From contig NZ_JAMXLY010000011.1 in assembly GCF_024054555.1 (NCBI RefSeq), forward strand, positions 18,637 to 82,636: 64,000 bases of DNA. The letters run 5' to 3'. This document shows positions 1-9,571 of the stretch, one piece after another. The notes under the pieces were generated by a model that saw only the letters and a program-made list of their open reading frames with translations, was not told the origin of the DNA and made no database searches. A program made the translations under genes and the position numbers. The stretch is from Segatella cerevisiae. GTDB taxonomy: Bacteria > Bacteroidota > Bacteroidia > Bacteroidales > Bacteroidaceae. The stretch's first letter is position 1. Every line of letters starts with the position of its first letter.

Positions 1-312
1 CTGTACTGCCTGAGTCATCATCTTGATGACACTTGCATTAAAGCCTCCACACAAAGAATTGTTGGAACTGAAAACTATCAACGCAGCCTTCTTCACTTCA
101 CGACTTGCCTGAAAGGCACTCTCGGGTTCCGGCATGGAAACCAGAAAACTCTTGAGAATGTGTTCAAGCAAATTCTCATACGGCAGCATGTTCTGAATGG
201 CCACCTGCGCATGATGAAGTTTTGAGGACGCCACCATCTTCATAGCACTCGTAATCTTACGGGTACTCTTCACACTGGCGATACGGGTCTTTATCTCTTT
301 TAATGAAGGCAT
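1..312 (-). CDS. atpG: ATP synthase F1 gamma subunit, 3' part cut by window edge
   Basis: Gamma is the central rotor shaft of F1. The gene starts at ATG (312) and runs off the left edge, so about the first 104 residues are visible. The N-terminus reads MPSLKEIKTRIASVKSTRKI and is followed by SAMKMVASSKL, the long N-terminal helix typical of gamma. A later segment, SNNSLCGGFNAS, matches the conserved F1 gamma core. It lies 6 bases after atpA and is the last visible gene of the operon. Identification is secure; the C-terminal helix is not in the window. Confidence 0.95.
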   Translation of the reverse strand, partial: MPSLKEIKTRIASVKSTRKITSAMKMVASSKLHHAQVAIQNMLPYENLLEHILKSFLVSMPEPESAFQASREVKKAALIVFSSNNSLCGGFNASVIKMMTQAVQ

Positions 313-318
313 GGGCTA

Positions 319-1905
319 TTATGCTTTAAATTGACCGGCAACATTAGCCATCACTTCCCCGATGACCTTCGTGTCATCATCAGTCAACTTTCCGCTACCT
401 AAGGTATCCAGAATGTCCTGATGACGTGAACGCATGGCGTCAAGGAACTGACTCTCACAATCGCGGACCTTGTCTACAGGTACATCATGCAACAGACCGT
501 GTACGCCGCAATACAATATAGAGATCTGCTCACCTATTGACATAGGACTATATTGGGGCTGGATCAAGAGTTGGTTGATCTTACGGCCTCTATCCAATGC
601 CATAGCTGTCACATTATCCATATCACTGGCAAACTGGGAGAAACTCTCAAGTTCACTGTACTGTGCCATATCGATCTTCAACGTACCGGCAACTTTCTTC
701 ATACTCTTGATCTGAGCAGAACCACCGACACGGGATACAGATATACCCACATTGATAGCCGGACGGAATCCTTGGTTGAAAAGATTACTTTCCAGATAGA
801 TCTGACCATCAGTGATGGAAATGACATTCGTAGGAATATAAGCTGCGACATCACCTTCCTGCGTCTCAATGATAGGTAATGCGGTCAGGGAACCACCCCC
901 CTTGACATGACCCTTCATGCACGCTGGCAGGTCATTCATCGTCTCCGCGATCTCCTGCTGATCATTGATACGGGCAGCACGCTCCAAAAGACGGGAATGG
1001 AGATAGAAGATATCACCCGGATAGGCCTCACGACCTGATGGCCGGCGAAGAATCAGGGAGATCTCACGATAGGCTACGGCCTGCTTACTCAAGTCATCGT
1101 AAACGACCAATGCTGACAAACCGCGATCACGGAAATACTCTCCGATGGCAGCGCCTGCAAATGGTGCATAGTACTGCAATGCTGCAGGATTGGCAGCCGT
1201 CGCACTGACGACAATGGTATAAGGCATAGCCCCCTTGTCCTCTAAGGTCTGTACGAGGGACGCTACGGTAGATGCTTTTTGGCCGATAGCGACATAGATA
1301 CAATAGACAGGTTTGCCTGCTTCATAGAGGCTCTTCTGATTGATGATCGTATCTACGGCAATGGCAGTCTTACCGGTCTGACGGTCCCCGATGATCAACT
1401 CACGCTGTCCTCTACCGATAGGGATCATGGAGTCAATGGACTTCAGACCCGTCTGCAAAGGCTCGTTCACAGGCTGACGGAAGATCACACCCGGAGCCTT
1501 TCTATCCAAAGGCATCTCAAAAGAACCGGTCAGGTCGATATCGCCCTTGCCGTCAATAGGATTGCCCAATGGATCGACAACACGCCCCAGGAAATTATCA
1601 TTGACGCGAATGGAAGCAATACGATGCGTACGCTTCACTTTCTCGCCTTCCTTTATGCCTTCAGTAGGACCCAAGAGGATACAACCTACGTTATCCTCCT
1701 CCAGGTTCATGACAATGGCTTCAGTGCCGTTTTCGAACTGGAGAATTTCACTGGACTCGACATTACGCAGGCCATAGATACGGGCTACACCATCTGCGAC
1801 AGTCAGGACGGTACCTACCTCGTCAAACTGTTCCGCATTGTTGATGCCCCGCAATTCATTCTCCAGAACCTCGGACACTTCGCTTGGTTTAATATTATCT
1901 GGCAT
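319..1905 (-). CDS. atpA: ATP synthase F1 alpha subunit
   Basis: Non-catalytic nucleotide-binding subunit of F1, forming the alpha3beta3 ring with AtpD. The 528-residue length is normal. The N-terminal beta-barrel region (about residues 25-100) is followed by a Walker A motif GDRQTGKT at 173-180, then the alpha-type segment [12 protein letters not shown] and the downstream [12 protein letters not shown]. The start at 1905 ([10 protein letters not shown]) lies 55 bases after atpH. It is transcribed with the rest of the atp operon. Nothing unusual is seen. Confidence 0.98.
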   Translation of the reverse strand: MPDNIKPSEVSEVLENELRGINNAEQFDEVGTVLTVADGVARIYGLRNVESSEILQFENGTEAIVMNLEEDNVGCILLGPTEGIKEGEKVKRTHRIASIRVNDNFLGRVVDPLGNPIDGKGDIDLTGSFEMPLDRKAPGVIFRQPVNEPLQTGLKSIDSMIPIGRGQRELIIGDRQTGKTAIAVDTIINQKSLYEAGKPVYCIYVAIGQKASTVASLVQTLEDKGAMPYTIVVSATAANPAALQYYAPFAGAAIGEYFRDRGLSALVVYDDLSKQAVAYREISLILRRPSGREAYPGDIFYLHSRLLERAARINDQQEIAETMNDLPACMKGHVKGGGSLTALPIIETQEGDVAAYIPTNVISITDGQIYLESNLFNQGFRPAINVGISVSRVGGSAQIKSMKKVAGTLKIDMAQYSELESFSQFASDMDNVTAMALDRGRKINQLLIQPQYSPMSIGEQISILYCGVHGLLHDVPVDKVRDCESQFLDAMRSRHQDILDTLGSGKLTDDDTKVIGEVMANVAGQFKA

Positions 1906-1960
1906 TTTATTCTATTAAAATTAATGTTTGGACTCGAAATATTATTTCGTATTCCACTAT

Positions 1961-2494
1961 TTATAAAAACTGTGCATACATCGTCCGGAGCATCGTCTTC
2001 ACGCTTGCATCCAACTGATATGTATCGTATTCAAGGATGAAGCCCCCGATAATATCGGGATCGGTCTCAGTCTTGAATTCTACAGTTCCCTTAGTCCTAC
2101 TCTCCACCAGTTTCTGCATCTTCTGTTCAATGACAGGAGTTACGGGAACGGCAGTCGTAAGAATACCACTGGTGATGTTCTTCTGTTGTCTGTAAAGAGA
2201 GATATACGAAGCAGCCATGAGTTGCAGGGTGCTCTCCCTATCCCCTTTGAGAACAAGAGCGATAAACTTTCTACTGAGTTCTGAAGGGTTGCCACCCATA
2301 GCAGTCTCCAGCAGATGCGTCTTCTTGTCCTTACCGAGCATAGGGTTGTCTATCGTGTATTTCAGATCATGCACTTTCAGGAAACTCTGATAGAGTGTCA
2401 GCATCTCCTTGTATACCTGATCTTCGACTTTCAGTGCCGTGGCACTCTTGATGAGTGCCCGGGCATATCTAACCGATATTACACCTAAATCCAT
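1961..2494 (-). CDS. atpH: ATP synthase F1 delta subunit
   Basis: Delta (OSCP-like) links the top of F1 to the peripheral b stalk. The protein has 177 residues, the family's usual length. It begins MDLGVISVRYARALIKSA, a delta-type N-terminal helix, and ends with the segment DPDIIGGFILEYD and a final helix SVKTMLRTMYAQFL, which are typical of the C-terminal domain. It starts only 5 bases after atpF, suggesting translational coupling. The sequence family is poorly conserved, so operon position adds much of the confidence. Confidence 0.95.
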   Translation of the reverse strand: MDLGVISVRYARALIKSATALKVEDQVYKEMLTLYQSFLKVHDLKYTIDNPMLGKDKKTHLLETAMGGNPSELSRKFIALVLKGDRESTLQLMAASYISLYRQQKNITSGILTTAVPVTPVIEQKMQKLVESRTKGTVEFKTETDPDIIGGFILEYDTYQLDASVKTMLRTMYAQFL

Positions 2495-2499
2495 AAGCG

Positions 2500-3006
2500 T
2501 TAATCTTTCTTATTTTCAGAATGAACTTCATCCAGCAGTCGATCAATCAACTCCATCTGTTTGTCTTGGGAAGAGAGTTCCTTGCGCAGGATCTTCTCGG
2601 CGACCTGAATGGAAAGAGAGACCACTTGCGAACGGATGTCCTGAACGGCATTTTTCTTTTCCGTTGCAATTTGGGTCTGTGCTTCCTTCAGCAGGCGGGC
2701 TCCTTCTTCCTTGGCCTTGTCTTGAGCTTTCTCGACAATGGCATCACGCGTATCGGCAGCATCCTTTAAGATCTGTGCCTGTTTTTCGCGTGATTCCTGC
2801 AGAATGGATTCTCCCTCTTTCTGGATGTTTGCCAGTTTCTCATCAGCCTCATGAGCATGACGAATACTTTCGTCGATGTTCTTCTTCCGTGCGTTTACCA
2901 TCTTGACGATAGAAGGGAAGCCCCATTTCAGTAAAATGAGGAAGACGATGATGAAGACTAGCGTCATCCAAAAGAGTAAACCGCTATCTGGAATCAATAA
3001 ATCCAT
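2500..3006 (-). CDS. atpF: ATP synthase Fo b subunit
   Basis: Peripheral stalk subunit. Of 168 residues, an N-terminal membrane segment (about 9-28, LLFWMTLVFIIVFLILLKWG) is followed by a long charged, alanine- and glutamate-rich helix (about 35-168) of the kind that dimerises as a coiled coil. Position between atpE and atpH is canonical. Only one b gene is present, so a homodimer is expected. Confidence 0.95.
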   Translation of the reverse strand: MDLLIPDSGLLFWMTLVFIIVFLILLKWGFPSIVKMVNARKKNIDESIRHAHEADEKLANIQKEGESILQESREKQAQILKDAADTRDAIVEKAQDKAKEEGARLLKEAQTQIATEKKNAVQDIRSQVVSLSIQVAEKILRKELSSQDKQMELIDRLLDEVHSENKKD

Positions 3007-3040
3007 ATATACTGGTTAAAGTTTACAATTCAAACCAAAA

Positions 3041-3292
<252 letters not shown>

Positions 3293-3322
3293 TTAATTGT
3301 TTATTAATTCTTTCTAATATAA

Positions 3323-4435
3323 TTATGCTTTAGCGGTCTCCGGCTCTGGTTTCACATGGGCCAAATGAATGAACACCGCACTTAACATCGTAAATACCAA
3401 TGCCTGGATGTAACATACCAGGATCTCCAACAGCATCATGAAGATGCTCATGGCTATACTTACTATTGTCATTCCCGAACCTGCTGCGGCATTGACCACT
3501 GCATTCTCACTAATATTGAACATGATGAATATCATGGCTGCAAAGGACAAGGCGATAGCATGTCCTGCAAGCATATTAGCGAAGAGTCGGATGATCAGAG
3601 CCAGAGGCTTCGTGAAGATACCGAACAATTCAATGAACGGCATGAACGGCACCGGGCACTTCAACCACAGAGGCACCTTAGGCCAAAAGATATCTTTCCA
3701 ATACTGCTTGGAACCCGTCACATTCGTAATGAGGAAGGTGGTAATACCCAAGAAGAATGTACAGGCGATGTTGCCTGTCAGGTTACCGCCCCCCGGAGGG
3801 AATGGCACGACACCCATAATATTGGCAAGGAAAACAAAGAAGAAACAAGTCATCAGCCAAGGACCATATTTCTCGGTCTCTTCATCTGACATGGTAGACT
3901 TGATCACATCATTGTACACCGACATGACGAACATGTGCATCAAACCTGTAAAGCCTTTAGGTGCCGCATCATCCCATTTGTGACGCCTGCACCATCGGGC
4001 CGGTACCAATACACATATCAGCAACAAGATCGCATCGATGAACAGGACACACACCGTCTTCGTGATGGATATATCAAGAGGCCGCACTTCCTGGCCATGG
4101 ACCATCTCTACGATCTTGCCGGGATGTACTTTAGAATCACTGTTCTTGATATAGAGGCCGAAAGGCCCCGGACGATTTCCGTTAGCATCCTTGGATTCAC
4201 TGAATTGGCTGCTGCAGAAGACATGCCATCCTGTACTGCTCTTTACAATCACAGGAAGATGGATGACTACAGGAGTCTTGCCGATCTGAGTGACATGCCA
4301 GTCATAAGAATCTTTGATATGCCCCAACAAAATGTTCTTCACATCAATCTGCTGCTTAGCTGAAACGGCAACAGGTGCAACCGTCAGGAGCATCAAGACA
4401 ATGAAAAACAATTGTTTGAGTTTCGTTTTTTTCAT
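3323..4435 (-). CDS. atpB: ATP synthase Fo a subunit, long Bacteroidetes form
   Basis: Stator subunit that forms the ion half-channels. At 370 residues it is about 100 longer than the E. coli protein. The first 23 residues look like a signal peptide (MKKTKLKQLFFIVLMLLTVAP), followed by a hydrophilic region of about 100 residues before the first conserved membrane helix. The C-terminal half carries the essential arginine in LIIRLFANMLAGHAIAL and several further membrane helices. The N-terminal extension is, to my knowledge, usual in Bacteroidetes AtpB and is probably periplasmic; its role is not known to me. Confidence 0.95.
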   Translation of the reverse strand: MKKTKLKQLFFIVLMLLTVAPVAVSAKQQIDVKNILLGHIKDSYDWHVTQIGKTPVVIHLPVIVKSSTGWHVFCSSQFSESKDANGNRPGPFGLYIKNSDSKVHPGKIVEMVHGQEVRPLDISITKTVCVLFIDAILLLICVLVPARWCRRHKWDDAAPKGFTGLMHMFVMSVYNDVIKSTMSDEETEKYGPWLMTCFFFVFLANIMGVVPFPPGGGNLTGNIACTFFLGITTFLITNVTGSKQYWKDIFWPKVPLWLKCPVPFMPFIELFGIFTKPLALIIRLFANMLAGHAIALSFAAMIFIMFNISENAVVNAAAGSGMTIVSIAMSIFMMLLEILVCYIQALVFTMLSAVFIHLAHVKPEPETAKA

Positions 4436-4442
4436 TCTGATC

Positions 4443-4862
4443 CTATTTAATATTCTTTTTTTCTACTCGGACAAAGTATATGCAGTCAAACGCCAAAAGC
4501 ACGATATAGAACACAGCAAAGATCACTGCAAAACCTATAACGGCATGCTTCTCGCGGACGACAACAAAATAGATGAGAAAAACAGTCAGCACCAAAAGCA
4601 ACCTCAATACTGAGCCTGCCAGATAGAACCGGATCAAGTTGACTGGAGAAGACTGCGCTACCTTTTTCCAGCATGCACCGTAAACCGTATTGCATACCAG
4701 GGAAAATACCACAGTCACTACCAAAGCCTTGAGCAATGCCGTGTCCTGCATGATCTGCATTACGAACAGCGACAAAAGCATCAGCGCAGCGATAATCCAG
4801 ATAGAATACTGCTTGTACTTTCGGGCTACTCTGTCTATTCCTGAATCTATACTTCGACGCAT
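4443..4862 (-). CDS. AtpI-like four-helix membrane protein
   Basis: A 139-residue protein with four predicted membrane segments (about residues 21-37, 46-62, 82-103 and 107-128). It sits between atpC and atpB, starts inside the end of atpC (16-base overlap) and ends 7 bases before atpB. In other bacteria an AtpI-type protein, thought to help c-ring assembly or Mg2+ handling, occupies a similar place upstream of atpB. Sequence similarity to AtpI is not obvious by eye, so the assignment rests on topology and position. Confidence 0.75.
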   Translation of the reverse strand: MRRSIDSGIDRVARKYKQYSIWIIAALMLLSLFVMQIMQDTALLKALVVTVVFSLVCNTVYGACWKKVAQSSPVNLIRFYLAGSVLRLLLVLTVFLIYFVVVREKHAVIGFAVIFAVFYIVLLAFDCIYFVRVEKKNIK

Positions 4863-5086
4863 AGCGAAATAACGTTCTTCTGTACTTCGACAAAGCCTTC
4901 CTTAATATCCAAACTCTTAAGGCCCTCCTTAGTCGTATACTCCACTTTTCCAGCATTCAAGGAAGAAATGATGGGAGCATGATCTGTCAATATCTCGAAA
5001 GGCCCTGAAGTACCCGGGACCGTTAGGCTTTCTACATCACCGGTAAATACCACTTTCTCCGGAGAAATAATCTTTAATTTCAGCAT
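4847..5086 (-). CDS. atpC: ATP synthase F1 epsilon subunit, short form
   Basis: Epsilon sits on gamma and, in many bacteria, inhibits ATP hydrolysis through a C-terminal helical hairpin. This protein has only 79 residues and covers the N-terminal beta-sandwich (PEKVVFTGDVESLTVPG, then GPFEILTDHAPIISSL). The C-terminal helices (about 50 residues in E. coli) are absent; the frame ends naturally and the next gene overlaps, so this is not a truncation within the window. The gene lies 55 bases after atpD. Confidence 0.94.
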   Translation of the reverse strand: MLKLKIISPEKVVFTGDVESLTVPGTSGPFEILTDHAPIISSLNAGKVEYTTKEGLKSLDIKEGFVEVQKNVISLCVEV

Positions 5087-5141
5087 ACCTGATCATTAAA
5101 ATGAGTACAATCCGGATGCCATATTCTGGCATCCTATGGAT

Positions 5142-6689
<1,548 letters not shown>

Positions 6690-6740
6690 TTAACTCTAAT
6701 TCTTTTCAAATCCTTTACAAGATACTAATACCCTGTTTAT

Positions 6741-6800
6741 GCGAACACAAAACTACATAATATTTCTGTAAACTACAAATGAATTATGAGTTTTGTTCGC
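6741..6800. repeat. Inverted repeat bracketing the atp promoter
   Basis: The left arm GCGAACACAAAACT (6741-6754) and right arm AGTTTTGTTCGC (6789-6800) are reverse complements apart from a two-base insertion in the left arm. The 34-base spacer and left arm contain the whole -33/-7 promoter of atpD. It could be an operator dyad or chance in AT-rich DNA. Confidence 0.5.
6748..6779 (-). promoter_or_regulatory. Bacteroidetes-type promoter of the atp operon
   Basis: On the minus strand TTTG (6779-6776), 20 bases, then TAGTTTTG (6755-6748): an exact match to the TTTG / TAnnTTTG consensus with ideal spacing. It predicts a start near 6741 and a leader of about 70 bases before atpD. The -7 box is part of an inverted repeat (see that entry). 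Confidence 0.8.
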
Positions 6801-6840
6801 AAATATCATAATAATTTAGACCTATCAAACAAGTTATATA

Positions 6841-7818
6841 TTATATGCTGAGTTCGTCAAGCACTTTGATCAAATTTCTGTCAAAAGGCTTATCACTTCG
6901 TACGGCTTCGCTCAACGGCACATAAGTCACTTCGTTGTTTCTTACGCCGACCATGATATTGCGTTGTCCCTGCATAATAGCCTCAACAGCTCCCACTCCG
7001 GTTCGGCTCGACAGAATCCGGTCACGTGCCGAAGGACTGCCTCCGCGCTGCAGATGTCCCAGAATAGATACCCGGACGTCATACTGCGGAAACTCTTTCC
7101 TGACACGACCGGCATAATAGAGGGCACCGCACTTGGGACTCTCTGAGACGATGACGATACAACTCTTCTTGGACTTACGGATACCGCGCTCCATGAATTG
7201 TGCAAGTTGGTCCACATCAGTGGAATCCTCTGGGATAATAGCAGCCTCAGCTCCACTGGCTATAGCACTGTTCTGAGCCAGGAAACCTGCGTCACGACCC
7301 ATCACTTCCACGAAGAAGATGCGCTCATGGCTCTGGGCTGTATCACGGATACGGTCCACACACTCCACAATCGTATTCAGCGTCGTATCATAACCGATCG
7401 TATTGTCGGTACCGAAAAGATCATTATCAATCGTACCTGGAAGACCTATACATGGGTAATCAAAATCCTGACCGAAATGCATGGCACCTGTCAACGAACC
7501 GTTCCCGCCGATCACGACCAAGGCGTCAATGTTTTCATTCTTCAAATTGTCATAAGCTTTCTGGCGACCCTCCTCGGTCATAAAATCCTTAGAGCGCGAC
7601 GTTCTAAGAATCGTACCGCCTCGACCTATGATACCACTGACATTCTCAGTGGTAAAAGGTTTGATTTCACCATTGATCAGACCGTCATATCCCCGATAGA
7701 TAGCTTTAATCATAAAGCCATTGTAAATACCGGCACGTGTCACCGCACGGATAGCTGCATTCATACCGGGAGCATCACCCCCTGAAGTCAAGACTCCAAT
7801 CGTTTTAATTTTTGCCAT
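6841..7818 (-). CDS. pfkA: 6-phosphofructokinase, ATP type
   Basis: Phosphorylates fructose 6-phosphate in glycolysis. The 325-residue length fits the bacterial PfkA subunit. Visible motifs are the N-terminal [20 protein letters not shown] at about 104-112, the catalytic PGTIDND and MGRDAGF. Glycine after the GGN and in PGTIDND indicates ATP rather than pyrophosphate use. The residue normally Asp in GGDGS is Asn here (N106), which is Mg2+-linked in E. coli; whether this changes activity is unknown. It lies upstream of the atp operon on the same strand, with a separate atp promoter between. Confidence 0.96.
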   Translation of the reverse strand: MAKIKTIGVLTSGGDAPGMNAAIRAVTRAGIYNGFMIKAIYRGYDGLINGEIKPFTTENVSGIIGRGGTILRTSRSKDFMTEEGRQKAYDNLKNENIDALVVIGGNGSLTGAMHFGQDFDYPCIGLPGTIDNDLFGTDNTIGYDTTLNTIVECVDRIRDTAQSHERIFFVEVMGRDAGFLAQNSAIASGAEAAIIPEDSTDVDQLAQFMERGIRKSKKSCIVIVSESPKCGALYYAGRVRKEFPQYDVRVSILGHLQRGGSPSARDRILSSRTGVGAVEAIMQGQRNIMVGVRNNEVTYVPLSEAVRSDKPFDRNLIKVLDELSI

Positions 7819-8529
7819 ACTGAGTAACCTTATTATAATATAAATATTGTTTCCTCTTACCTAAAATTCCTACACGGATCCTCCTCATGACTTTGCATTC
7901 ATGGTTGCCGGTCGATCAAACGTATTCTCTGTCGACACCTCCGGCAGATTTTACCAGGTAACTGCTTTTCCATGAAAGAAGAATTCCGATACCTTAAAAC
8001 ATGAAAATTCCGCCTTACTACTCCACTTCATATTTCTAATCAGGAAGAGAGAAGGAGATCTACTATTGTGTACCTTAACAGCATACTACCTAAAACTAAA
8101 TAACTTTCCTACAAAGTTAACAAATTATCTGAAAAAGCTCTCTATCATAACGAAAAATTAAATCGGTTTAACACAGAAATGACTGAATAAAATCCTTAAA
8201 TTTAACAATTGTCAAGTGAGCTTTACAAAAGGTCACCAATTACGGGTATGAGATGATTTGCCGTCACTCTCAAAAGGCTATCGGGATAAGTCTTGTTGTC
8301 ATGTCCGTTCTTTTTCATCGCAAGCACGTTAAATATGATAACTTTTCAATTTTATCCTTCTATTTTTCAACTGAAATACGTATCTTTGTAACGTTGAAAG
8401 ATTGTGATTAGAACTTATATGCTCCAAATGCTTATGAACATATATCACTCATAAAGAAAAGCGTATTCCTTCGGGAATATCTGGAATTCTATGAAAACAA
8501 AATGTCAAATCCTTTAGGAATCAACAACT
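7819..8529. other. 711-base intergenic region between divergent pfkA and glycosyltransferase
   Basis: No convincing ORF, tRNA or repeat is seen. It is AT-rich toward the right. A plus-strand -7 box is listed separately. Minus-strand TAnnTTTG matches occur at 7924-7917 and 8119-8112, but neither has a -33 TTTG at the proper distance, so the pfkA promoter is not located. A small hairpin with a UUCG loop (ATTCC-TTCG-GGAAT, 8465-8478) lies in the leader of the glycosyltransferase. Confidence 0.5.
8381..8388 (+). promoter_or_regulatory. Candidate -7 box upstream of the glycosyltransferase
   Basis: TATCTTTG matches TAnnTTTG exactly, but no TTTG is found 19-21 bases upstream. If used, the leader of the gene at 8530 would be about 135 bases. 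Confidence 0.4.
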
Positions 8530-9501
8530 ATGCCGGCAAAGCCAATTGATATAGCAGACTCAACACCACTCATCAGTTTTATCATTACGACCTGTGGCGT
8601 ACCTGATGATATACTCCAGAACTGTATCCATCATATCATATCCCTGTCTCTGAACGCCAACGAGCGGGAGATCATCCTCATAGACAACGGTCTAGAAGAT
8701 CCGCCTTCAAAAGAGCTCCTCGACATGGATGAGAATATGATCTATGCGAGAAAGCAGAACATCAGTCTCGCTGCAGCCCGGAATATGGGAATCCAACTGG
8801 CGTCCGGGGAATACATTCAGTTTCTGAGCGGCAGTGACTATCTGCTTACAGCTCCTTACGAACATTGCCTGGACATCGTCAGATTCCATCAACCGGATAT
8901 CGTCTTCTTTCAGGAGACGCACAAAGAGAAAGCGGGAACGTCCTTCACCTTCGTAGGCCCTATCACAGGCAGTTCCTATCTTCATGACTACCATCTCAAT
9001 CCTGCAGCTTGTCAGTATATTTTCAGAAGCAAGATATTAGGCAGCCTCAGGTTCTCCACCAAGATCATACATGAAGATGAAGATTTTACGCCCCAACTAT
9101 GTCTCCGCAGCGAACGGATCTACTTTACTGATGCGGACGCTTATTTCTGTAGACCGCAACGTGGCACGGAGACGGTAGGACAAGACAAGCGGTATCATCT
9201 GACCAGATTGACGGATATCGAAAAAGTAATCGCGCACCTCCAGGATTTGGCTGATCATCTCGGAGAATCAGACCGTGTTGCCTTGAATCGTCGTGTCGCT
9301 CAATTATCCATGAACTATTTGTATCAGACTATCCAGATAACACGAAGCAACCGGCACCTGAATGATGCCGTCGAATGGCTTCGGAAGAGAGGACTCTTTC
9401 CGCTTCCTGACAAGAAATACAGTCGGAAGTATCGTCTTTTCAGAAAGTTGGTCAATACAAGTGCCGGCCGCAGGCTATTACTTTTCCTTCTGCCCCGATG
9501 A
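8530..9501 (+). CDS. Family 2 glycosyltransferase
   Basis: A 323-residue GT-A fold glycosyltransferase. Residues about 13-125 form the nucleotide-sugar binding domain: PLISFIITTCGVPDD at the start, EIILIDNG, then SLAAARNMGIQLASGEYIQFL. Where most GT2 enzymes have a D-D motif after FL, this one has SGSDY, so the metal-binding Asp pair is reduced to one Asp. No membrane anchor is evident. The donor and acceptor cannot be told. It is followed 70 bases later by an outer-membrane barrel gene in the same direction; a functional link is not evident. Confidence 0.85.
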   Translation: MPAKPIDIADSTPLISFIITTCGVPDDILQNCIHHIISLSLNANEREIILIDNGLEDPPSKELLDMDENMIYARKQNISLAAARNMGIQLASGEYIQFLSGSDYLLTAPYEHCLDIVRFHQPDIVFFQETHKEKAGTSFTFVGPITGSSYLHDYHLNPAACQYIFRSKILGSLRFSTKIIHEDEDFTPQLCLRSERIYFTDADAYFCRPQRGTETVGQDKRYHLTRLTDIEKVIAHLQDLADHLGESDRVALNRRVAQLSMNYLYQTIQITRSNRHLNDAVEWLRKRGLFPLPDKKYSRKYRLFRKLVNTSAGRRLLLFLLPR

Positions 9502-9571
9502 GACGACAGTTTCAGTACAATGAAACCGTCCCCTCAACCTTCTGAGATTTCTGTTTTTCCTTAATGCAATT

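Noticed and set aside
8465..8478. Small hairpin with UUCG loop in the glycosyltransferase leader
   Set aside because: Five base pairs without a T run; too small to call a riboswitch or terminator.
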